Source: JAWWPG01 sp038327385 (GTDB lineage Bacteria; Actinomycetota; Actinomycetes; Propionibacteriales; Nocardioidaceae). Taken from it: DNA of 7,082 nucleotides. The position numbers and the translations under genes were made by a program. This document shows positions 1-5,209 of this stretch, one piece after another (within the stretch, counting starts at the first letter, position 1; each line of letters begins with the position of its first letter). The notes under the pieces were generated by a model, which was not told where the DNA came from, searched no databases, and was given only the letters and a program-made list of their open reading frames with translations. Where the stretch lies: positions 1 through 7,082 of the forward strand of contig JBBQKY010000135.1 of NCBI GenBank assembly GCA_038327385.1, read 5' to 3'.

Positions 1-708
1 GCCGATCTCAAAGATCAGGATGCTCCGTTCGGGTAGGTCTGCGCGGCCCAGGTCCTCGAGCGCGGCGTCAAGGACGTTGATCTTGTCCTGGAACGCCGCC
101 GCGCCGAATCCTGCTGGGTCGAGCCCGCCGGCTGGCAGTGACGGCGGGACAAACCCAACGATCTGCGCCTCTCGGGCAGCGAGGCGGATCATGCGCGGAC
201 CGCCGCCGCCGATCAACAGGGGCAATGGCTGCTGAACGGGCAGGGGCAATCCTTCCAGACCGTTCAGCTCGTAGTAGTCGCCCTTATGGTGGACCTCGCC
301 GCCGGCGAACAGCTTCTTCAGGACCGCGACACCTTCTTCGAAGCGGTCGGCCCGGACGGATCCGGGGTCGAAGCCGAGGCCGATCTGGTCGTATTCTCCC
401 TTGTGCCAGCCGGCCCCGATTCCGAGCTCGACTCGACCACCGGACAGGACATCGACAGTGGCGACCTCCTTGGCGAGCATCGCGGGATGCCGGAAGTCGT
501 TGTTCATCACATAGCTACCGACGCGGAGCGTCGTGGTAGCTGTCGCCGCCGCTATCAGCAGGGGCGTGCATGCCATGGCATTGGCAAAGTGATCGGCGAC
601 CAGCAACGTGGAAAACCCGAGACCCTCCACCCGTCGGGCGAACTTCGTCCACTCACTGCCCGTCGTCGCGTCGGTGAACACCACACCGAAACGGAACGGA
701 TGCACCAT
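1..708 (-). CDS. LLM-class F420-dependent oxidoreductase, N-terminal part (runs off left edge)
   Basis: The minus strand is open from 708 to base 1 without a stop, giving 236 residues; the C-terminus lies outside the window. The protein begins MVHPFRFGVVFTD and reads as a luciferase-like TIM barrel: a first beta strand (residues 5-11), a VADHF motif at 37-41 of the kind that lines the flavin/F420 pocket, an LSGGRVELGIGAGWH segment at 88-102 typical of this superfamily, and QQPLPLLIGGGGPRM at 159-173, the usual phosphate-binding region. It most resembles the actinobacterial F420 family typified by MSMEG_2516 (TIGR03621), whose members are about 290-300 aa as I recall, so some 60 residues are missing. 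Such enzymes transfer hydride between F420H2 and an organic substrate in the cytoplasm; the substrate cannot be inferred. F420 rather than FMN is a family-level inference. Its codons include TTG, GGA, CCA and ATA, slightly less GC-biased than its neighbours. The start is ATG 708 or GTG 705. Confidence 0.88.
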   Translation of the reverse strand, partial: MVHPFRFGVVFTDATTGSEWTKFARRVEGLGFSTLLVADHFANAMACTPLLIAAATATTTLRVGSYVMNNDFRHPAMLAKEVATVDVLSGGRVELGIGAGWHKGEYDQIGLGFDPGSVRADRFEEGVAVLKKLFAGGEVHHKGDYYELNGLEGLPLPVQQPLPLLIGGGGPRMIRLAAREAQIVGFVPPSLPAGGLDPAGFGAAAFQDKINVLDAALEDLGRADLPERSILIFEIG

Positions 709-710
709 AG

Positions 711-718
711 CCCTCCTT
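711..718 (-). promoter_or_regulatory. Strong Shine-Dalgarno of the F420 oxidoreductase
   Basis: On the minus strand this reads AAGGAGGG, nearly the full complement of the 16S rRNA 3' end. The AAGGAGG core ends only 3 nt before ATG 708 but 6 nt before GTG 705, the very next codon. The better spacing favours GTG 705 as an initiation site, which would give a protein starting MHPFRFGVVF. The two choices differ by one residue, so the annotation is hardly affected. Confidence 0.75.
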
Positions 719-812
719 GCCACACCAGAGTGCTGATGAAGGCCATTTCTCCTTCTGCAGCGATAAGACTGACCAGCGAGACCGCCGCGGCAGGCGAGCC
801 TCCCACCTGTGT

Positions 813-850
813 CGAGTGTCTCACTGAGATTAATCGTGTCGTCACACTCG
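813..850. promoter_or_regulatory. Two-fold symmetric element, candidate operator of the F420 oxidoreductase
   Basis: CGAGTGT (813-819) and ACACTCG (844-850) are perfect inverted 7-mers. Exactly at their shared centre (831.5) lies a perfect palindrome GATTAATC (828-835). The whole is 38 bp with 8-bp non-symmetric spacers on each side. It lies 105-142 bp upstream of the oxidoreductase start. A minus-strand TAATCT (827-832), a possible actinobacterial -10 hexamer of TANNNT form, overlaps the centre; no -35 hexamer at proper spacing is seen (TTGATC at 854-859 would leave 21 bp). The nested symmetry is seen directly; the operator and promoter roles are inference. Confidence 0.35.
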
Positions 851-867
851 CACGATCAAGGCCACGA

Positions 868-933
868 GCGGGTCGATGGCGCTCATCGACCGAGACCGGA
901 GGTCGAGTGCGCGCGGCGGATCGATGGCGCTCA
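868..933. repeat. Imperfect 18-bp direct repeat at the 3' end of the CocE gene
   Basis: On the minus strand TGAGCGCCATCGAYCCGC occurs twice, at 933-916 and at 885-868, with one mismatch (T in the first copy, C in the second). The copies are offset by 48 bp. The first copy contains the TGA stop codon of the CocE-type gene and the second contributes one arm of the downstream hairpin. It may be a small tandem duplication. Confidence 0.6.
871..891 (-). terminator. Hairpin downstream of the CocE hydrolase, possible terminator
   Basis: Perfect 8-bp inverted repeat GGTCGATG (871-878) and CATCGACC (884-891) around a 5-nt loop, starting 40 nt after the TGA stop at 931-933 of the CocE-type gene on the minus strand. 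No T-run follows, which is common for actinobacterial terminators. It would end the peptidase-hydrolase transcript before the F420 oxidoreductase gene. The stem is short, so the call is tentative. Confidence 0.45.
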
Positions 934-2889
934 GATCTCGCGGCGGAACCTCTCGTTCCAGCTGCGCGTGGCGACCGTGGCGCAACCGTCCTCGCCGGCT
1001 TCGCGGGCGGTGAGCTCGATGCTCACCTCAAGCGCATCGGCCGAGATCGCCACGTCCATCGTCGCTGTCGTGGAGACCTCGACGTCCGGCCAGCGAAGCG
1101 TGAAGGTCGCCGCCGCGCTGGTGGCCTGCTCAAACCACACCTGGTCGACGGTGACCCGCCCCGTGTAGTGCTCGGTCACCGTTCCACCGTAGGGAACCTT
1201 GTACGTCGACCCGTGGTCCACTCGGCAGGAGGTCGTGCGCGCCAGCACATCGCGTTCGACGGCCCACGTCATACCGGCGGCGTTCTCGGTCGAGCTGCCG
1301 CCGGACGCGAATACCGGGTCGGCATACGGCGAGGGACCCGACCACAAAGGTAGCTCCAGTTCCCCACCATGGACGGTCAGCATGACGGGTACCGGAGGTG
1401 CCGCGGTGTTCGGCCAGTCGGCGCCGGCGATCGACAGCCGCATTCGCTGCCCGGGGATGAACGCGTAGGCGCAGGCGTCGAGCTCGACCTCCACGTCGTG
1501 CACCTCGCCCGGTATCAGCGGGTCGAAGGAGTCGAAGCCGTCACGGCAGCCGAGGTTCAGCGTCCCCCGCGAGACGAGCGCCGACGTCGCGTCCGCGAAG
1601 ACGTCGGTCAGCTTCACGCAGACGTACGCCGCAGGCGCGTCAGCAGAGACTTGGAGTCGCACTTTCGGGTGCCCCATAAGCGGCAACAGCGGGGCGTCCC
1701 ACTCCCACGTCATTGACGCCGCATCGTCGAAGCGCTGGTCACCGCTCTGACCCCAGGGGAGGTGCCCGGCACAGTCGATCCACGCGTCCACTCCGACGTC
1801 GGCGCGCACTGCGTACGTCGTGCGGGCGTCCAGCGGCCGGCTGTCAGCCTCGACTCGCGGGCACGGCCACTCCTCCCGCACCCACACACCTTCGTGCGTG
1901 TCGAGAACCGCCGACGGGCGGGTCGACAACCTCACGAAGGCCGTCACTGCCGGCCTGCCCTCGGTCAGCCCGTCGTCGACCCCGTTATCGATGCCGCGCA
2001 GCCAGCGGTCCCACCACGCCACCATCTCGGGCATCGAGTCGATCCGCGGACCGGGCTGCGCGGTGCTGGTCGAGGCGTGTGCCCACGGTCCGGCGAGCAG
2101 CCGGTGCGGCACGCCCTGAGCTCGCAGGCGCTCCATCAGCCGGAACGAGTTGTTCCGATAGCCATCGGCCCACCCGGCGATCACCATCGTCGGGCAGGCG
2201 ATCCGCTCGTAGTCCGGTCGCACCGACCCGTGCCGCCAGTACGGGCCGTCGAGCTGCTCACGCAGCCAGGTCAGCGCCCACGGCTCGAACGTTACGATCC
2301 GCCGTAGCCACTCCTCGCGCCAGCCGGCGCCCCACACCGCCGGCACTGGTGGCAGCGCGTTCATCGGCGTCATGTAGTGGCAGTAGTCGACCAGGTCGAG
2401 CACCTTGAGGATTCCACCGCGGTAGTGCACGTCGTCGGTGTAGCGGTCGTCGGTGCCATAGATGGCGATGATCGCGTTGAGGTGCTCGGGGCGCTCACAC
2501 GCCATCTGGAGCGAGTTGAAGGCGGAGTACGACGTGCCGTACATCCCGATGTTCGCGTCGCACCAGGATTGCCCGGCGAGCCAGTCGATGACGAGGTGCA
2601 GGTCCTGCTGCTCCCGCGGCGGGTACTCGTCGGTCGCGTCGCCACCCGACGAGCCGGTGCCGCGCAGGTCGAGGCGGCAGACGGCGTACCCGTGCTCGTC
2701 GCGCAGCCGCACGTAGTCGGACCGGTACGACGACGTGAGGTCGTCCTTGCGGTAGGGCAGCGCCTCGAGGATGCACGGCTGCGGGCCGTCGACGCCGTCC
2801 GGCAGGTAGAGGGTGGCCGCGAGCTGGATCCCGTCGTCCATCGGGATCCGGACCTCGCGGCAGCGCGAGTCCAGGTCGGGGCGGTTCAC
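931..2889 (-). CDS. CocE/NonD family serine hydrolase with PepX C-terminal domain
   Basis: 652-aa protein of the CocE/NonD family, acyl hydrolases that cleave esters or amides (cocaine esterase, glutaryl-7-ACA acylase, X-prolyl dipeptidyl peptidase). The N-terminal alpha/beta hydrolase (about residues 10-295) shows an ALPYRKDD segment (43-50) whose Tyr46 fits the oxyanion tyrosine, DLRGTGSSGG at 74-83, the nucleophile elbow GTSYSAF with Ser120, GWADGY with Asp242 as acid, and GPWAH with His271 as base, so the triad is intact. The PepX-type jelly-roll domain follows (about 300-545, including IPGQRMRLSIAGADWP at 478-493), then about 100 more beta-rich residues. No signal peptide is seen, so it is probably cytoplasmic. 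The start is GTG 2889, whose GTGA overlaps the upstream peptidase's TGA stop by 4 nt, which implies co-transcription and coupled translation; only a weak GGCGGA precedes it. The substrate is unknown; an amide or peptide-related one is inferred from the neighbours. Confidence 0.92.
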   Translation of the reverse strand: MNRPDLDSRCREVRIPMDDGIQLAATLYLPDGVDGPQPCILEALPYRKDDLTSSYRSDYVRLRDEHGYAVCRLDLRGTGSSGGDATDEYPPREQQDLHLVIDWLAGQSWCDANIGMYGTSYSAFNSLQMACERPEHLNAIIAIYGTDDRYTDDVHYRGGILKVLDLVDYCHYMTPMNALPPVPAVWGAGWREEWLRRIVTFEPWALTWLREQLDGPYWRHGSVRPDYERIACPTMVIAGWADGYRNNSFRLMERLRAQGVPHRLLAGPWAHASTSTAQPGPRIDSMPEMVAWWDRWLRGIDNGVDDGLTEGRPAVTAFVRLSTRPSAVLDTHEGVWVREEWPCPRVEADSRPLDARTTYAVRADVGVDAWIDCAGHLPWGQSGDQRFDDAASMTWEWDAPLLPLMGHPKVRLQVSADAPAAYVCVKLTDVFADATSALVSRGTLNLGCRDGFDSFDPLIPGEVHDVEVELDACAYAFIPGQRMRLSIAGADWPNTAAPPVPVMLTVHGGELELPLWSGPSPYADPVFASGGSSTENAAGMTWAVERDVLARTTSCRVDHGSTYKVPYGGTVTEHYTGRVTVDQVWFEQATSAAATFTLRWPDVEVSTTATMDVAISADALEVSIELTAREAGEDGCATVATRSWNERFRREI

Positions 2890-3986
2890 GCGTCGAATCC
2901 GCCGTGCTCACGCAGCAGCTGGACGACGTGGTCCACAGGGACGCCGGGCGAGGTGTTTCCCGCCCGCCCTACCACGGCAGGTGACATGAAGATCGAGTTC
3001 AGGACAGCTTCCTCGCTCGCCTCCACCACCGCGGCGAAGAGCGGGTCGAACCCGCGCCCGGTCACCACCGGCGTGCTCCATGTCCGGTCGTCTCGTCTCA
3101 CCCGAACGCCAGTTGACGTGGCCATGAAGATCTCGCCGCTGCCGTGATGAGCCACCGAACCCGTCCTGGCCAGGCCGAGGCCGACACGTCGGGCGAGCCG
3201 GGTGCATCCGGCCCCGTCCACCGGCGCGTCCGTGACGACGAGCCCGATGCACGATCCGGCGGGAGGTCTGCGGTCACTGCGCCGGCCGCGTTCGGGTTCC
3301 GGCCCGAGCAGCCGGCCGACCGGCACGCCGGCCACCGTCAGCTGGTCACGGGTGCCGAAGTTCGTCATGAGCAGGACGCCCACGGTGTGGCCGTCTTCGG
3401 TGACCCGGGACGCCGTGCCGATGCCACCCTTGAACCCCAGGCAGCTCATCCCGGTGCCCGACCCGACGGCCCCTTCGGCGGGCGCGCTCGATGAGCCGAC
3501 CGACGCATCCGCTGCCTCCCACGCCGTCTTCACGTCGTCTCGCGACACCTGCATCCGCCGCGCGTCGTTCAGGAACGAGTCGTCGCACTCGCCCACGACC
3601 GGGATGATGAAGTCCTCGGCCACGTCCGGCCATCGCTCGAGCATCAGCTCACAGGCGGCGTCGTACACGCGACCCAGCTGCAGCGTCGATGTCAGGAAGA
3701 CCGGTGTCTCCAACGTTCCCCACTCGCCGGCAGTGATGAAGCCCGTGCACTCACCGGCGCCGTTGAGTACCGCCCCACCGGCCGGAAGCATCTCGTGGAA
3801 CGGGTCGTCACGCAGCCTGACCACGGTCACTCCGGTTCGAGCCACCCCTCGGGCGTCGGGCGGATCGGGCTCGTCGCGCCATACCGTCGCGTGCCCGACA
3901 CCAACACCTGCGACGTCCAGCACGGAGTTGGTCGGTCCGGATGGGAGGCTCCCGATACTGATTCGCAAGTCAGTAACGCGTGGCAT
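2886..3986 (-). CDS. P1 family (S58, DmpA-type) self-processing aminopeptidase
   Basis: 366-aa protein of the DmpA/BapA family: aminopeptidases that release N-terminal L-, D- or beta-amino acids and are made as a precursor cut autocatalytically at a Gly-Ser bond. The N-terminus (TDLRISIGSLPSGPTN at 5-20, then VLDVAGVGVGHATV at 22-35) matches the usual family opening and supports ATG 3986. RTGVTVV (50-56), GTGMSCLGFKGGIGTASRV (177-195) and TNFG (208-211, likely oxyanion Asn209) are family blocks. The cleavage site and nucleophile are Gly244-Ser245 in PAGSCIGLVVTDAP (242-255). GSGEIF at 282-287 supplies Ser283 and Glu285, spaced from Ser245 exactly as Ser288/Glu290 are from Ser250 in DmpA as I recall it. 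The predicted chains are 244 and 122 aa. Where I recall a tyrosine in DmpA (Tyr146) this protein has Asp135 in GECDDSFLND, so specificity may differ. It is the first gene of the unit with the CocE-type hydrolase. A weak AGGA lies about 9 nt before the start. Confidence 0.92.
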   Translation of the reverse strand: MPRVTDLRISIGSLPSGPTNSVLDVAGVGVGHATVWRDEPDPPDARGVARTGVTVVRLRDDPFHEMLPAGGAVLNGAGECTGFITAGEWGTLETPVFLTSTLQLGRVYDAACELMLERWPDVAEDFIIPVVGECDDSFLNDARRMQVSRDDVKTAWEAADASVGSSSAPAEGAVGSGTGMSCLGFKGGIGTASRVTEDGHTVGVLLMTNFGTRDQLTVAGVPVGRLLGPEPERGRRSDRRPPAGSCIGLVVTDAPVDGAGCTRLARRVGLGLARTGSVAHHGSGEIFMATSTGVRVRRDDRTWSTPVVTGRGFDPLFAAVVEASEEAVLNSIFMSPAVVGRAGNTSPGVPVDHVVQLLREHGGFDA

Positions 3987-4022
3987 GATCTGATCCTGCC
4001 GTACCGCACCGTGAGAGGAAAC
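3987..4022. promoter_or_regulatory. 36-bp divergent spacer between the peptidase and the amidohydrolase
   Basis: The start codons of the two divergent genes are only 36 bp apart, too little for two separate complete promoters. The promoters must overlap each other or lie inside the opposing coding regions. A GATCTGATC sequence (3987-3995, symmetric except for its central base) sits next to the peptidase start and could be part of a shared operator. No convincing -10/-35 pair is visible; TTCGCA (3962-3967) and CATGAT (3984-3989), 16 bp apart on the plus strand, are the best weak candidates. The divergent layout is seen; shared regulation is inference. Confidence 0.4.
4013..4019 (+). promoter_or_regulatory. 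Shine-Dalgarno that sets the amidohydrolase start
   Basis: GAGAGGA just upstream of ATG 4023, with a 3-nt gap, is the only good ribosome binding site near the beginning of this reading frame. The frame stays open upstream to 3795, but that extension lies antisense to the peptidase gene and carries no family similarity, so 4023 is chosen. Confidence 0.65.
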
Positions 4023-5084
4023 ATGAACGCCGAAACCCCCATCCCCGTCGTCTGGTCAGAGGCAACCCTGGCGCACCGGCCCGACCGCGAGGTGTGGGTC
4101 GGCATGCCCCTCGACAGCAGTGAGCTCCCCGAACGGGTGACCGCCATCGAGAAGGTCCTCCGGTGCGCCGGTCACTCGTTCATCGAGGCCGCGCCGCACG
4201 ACGACGGCTCGTTGCACAGCGTCCACAGGCCGGAGCTCGTCCGCCATCTGTCCACCGTCTACGACGCGTGGGTGGACGGTGGCTTCGTCGATCACGGGCA
4301 GGACCGCGTGGTTCCGTACTTCTTCCCGACGGCAGCCATGCTCGGACCGATCACCCCGACGTCGGCCACCTCCGTGCATGCCCTGGCCGGCCAGTTCTGC
4401 TACGACACGATGACCACCATCGGGCCGGGGAGCTGGGAGGCGATCCGGGCCGCCGCGGACTGCGCGCTGACCGCCGCCGATCTCGTGCTCGCGGCCGAGG
4501 CACGCCACGTCTATGCACTCTGCCGCCCGCCTGGCCACCACGTCACGGCCGACGCTTACGGCGGATCGTGCTACATCAACAACGCAGCCCTTGCCGCCCA
4601 GGCGTTGGTCGACGGCGGCCACGATCGCGTCGCGATCATCGACGTCGACGCCCATCACGGCAACGGCACAGCAGCGATCTTCTACGAGCGCGCTGACGTG
4701 TTCTACGGCTCGGTACACGTCGACCCGGGGGCCGGGTGGTTTCCGCACGTCGTCGGGCACGCCTCCGAGGTCGGTCGCGGCGACGGCGTAGGCACCACTG
4801 AGAACGTCGCACTCGCACCGGGCAGCGGGGACAGGGAGTTCCTTGACGGCGTACGCCGGCTGGCCGGCTCCGTCCGGCAGCACGGCTCGACCGCGCTCGT
4901 CGTCTCGCTCGGTGTCGACGCCGCAGCGGACGACCCGGAGAGCCCACTGGCGGTCACCGAGGCGGGGTACGCCGCGGCGGGCGCCCTCCTGCTCCCGGGT
5001 CTCGACCTTCCGACGGTGGTCGTCCAGGAAGGTGGCTACAACCTCGCCGCCCTTGGCGGCCTGGTGGCCGCATTCCTCACCTGA
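4023..5084 (+). CDS. Acetylpolyamine amidohydrolase-like, histone deacetylase superfamily zinc enzyme
   Basis: 353-aa arginase/deacetylase-fold enzyme predicted to hydrolyse an acyl-amide, such as N-acetylated polyamine, to amine plus acid with one Zn2+. The metal ligands are visible: Asp209 and His211 in IDVDAHHGNGT (206-216) and Asp299 in SLGVDAAADDP (295-305). The tandem catalytic histidines are His172/His173 in CRPPGHH (167-173), and the transition-state tyrosine is Tyr339 in QEGGYN (335-340). Beyond these class motifs it follows Mycoplana ramosa acetylpolyamine amidohydrolase, as I recall it, through VWSE near the N-terminus, GPGSWEA (134-140), GGSCYINNAALAAQ (180-193), FYERADVFYGSVH (220-232) and FPHVVGHASEVGRG (240-253), and in length (about 341 aa there). 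Glu23 aligns with a substrate-loop glutamate of that enzyme, while another selectivity glutamate (E106 there) seems replaced near His119, so a true polyamine substrate is not certain. No signal peptide; cytoplasmic. It is divergent from the peptidase/CocE pair and ends at a strong hairpin. Confidence 0.93.
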   Translation: MNAETPIPVVWSEATLAHRPDREVWVGMPLDSSELPERVTAIEKVLRCAGHSFIEAAPHDDGSLHSVHRPELVRHLSTVYDAWVDGGFVDHGQDRVVPYFFPTAAMLGPITPTSATSVHALAGQFCYDTMTTIGPGSWEAIRAAADCALTAADLVLAAEARHVYALCRPPGHHVTADAYGGSCYINNAALAAQALVDGGHDRVAIIDVDAHHGNGTAAIFYERADVFYGSVHVDPGAGWFPHVVGHASEVGRGDGVGTTENVALAPGSGDREFLDGVRRLAGSVRQHGSTALVVSLGVDAAADDPESPLAVTEAGYAAAGALLLPGLDLPTVVVQEGGYNLAALGGLVAAFLT

Positions 5085-5122
5085 CCTGCCGGAGGGGCGT
5101 GGGCAGCCGCCACTTGCGCCGA

Positions 5123-5188
5123 CTCGCCAGGCATGGTGATGCCCCGACCAGTTGCTGGTCGGGGCATCACCATGCCTAGTCTGGCGAG
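5123..5188. terminator. Long bidirectional hairpin between the amidohydrolase and groEL
   Basis: The two genes converge here, with stops at 5084 (plus) and 5210 (minus). Arms 5129-5151 and 5155-5177 pair perfectly over 23 bp around a 3-nt TTG loop. If the pairing is instead shifted at the base, CTCGCCAG (5123-5130) pairs with CTGGCGAG (5181-5188) across a 5-nt CTAGT bulge, giving about 29 bp in total. The stem is symmetric and can fold in transcripts from either strand, so it should act as a shared terminator. There is no T-run on either side, consistent with U-tract-less actinobacterial terminators. The stem is much longer than most intrinsic terminators. Confidence 0.88.
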
Positions 5189-5209
5189 CTTGCAGGCAGC
5201 GGACTCAGA

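Noticed and set aside
555..845. Minus-strand open frame of 96 codons crossing the oxidoreductase start
   Set aside because: It is in a different frame from the oxidoreductase, which has a clear family match and a strong ribosome binding site at 711-718.
854..859. TTGATC as -35 for the F420 oxidoreductase
   Set aside because: The spacing to the only plausible -10 (TAATCT, 827-832) is 21 bp, outside the normal 16-19 bp range.
286..1353. Long plus-strand open frame of 355 codons
   Set aside because: It lies antisense to the F420 oxidoreductase, the spacer and the CocE gene, with an arginine-rich, non-family composition typical of high-GC shadow frames.
1713..3147. Plus-strand open frames of 231 and 256 codons opposite the CocE and peptidase genes
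   Set aside because: Low-complexity Arg/Ala/Pro/Ser or Val/Gly-rich translations with no recognisable domain; the minus-strand genes have full catalytic motifs.
3202..3993. Plus-strand open frame of 263 codons opposite the peptidase gene
   Set aside because: Ser/Thr/Pro-rich translation with no motifs, fully antisense to a well-supported gene.
3795..4022. 76-codon N-terminal extension of the amidohydrolase frame
   Set aside because: It is antisense to the peptidase's 5' end, lacks family similarity, and the good ribosome binding site is at 4013-4019.
4056..4883. Minus-strand open frame of 275 codons inside the amidohydrolase gene
   Set aside because: Shadow frame; the plus strand carries all zinc-ligand motifs.
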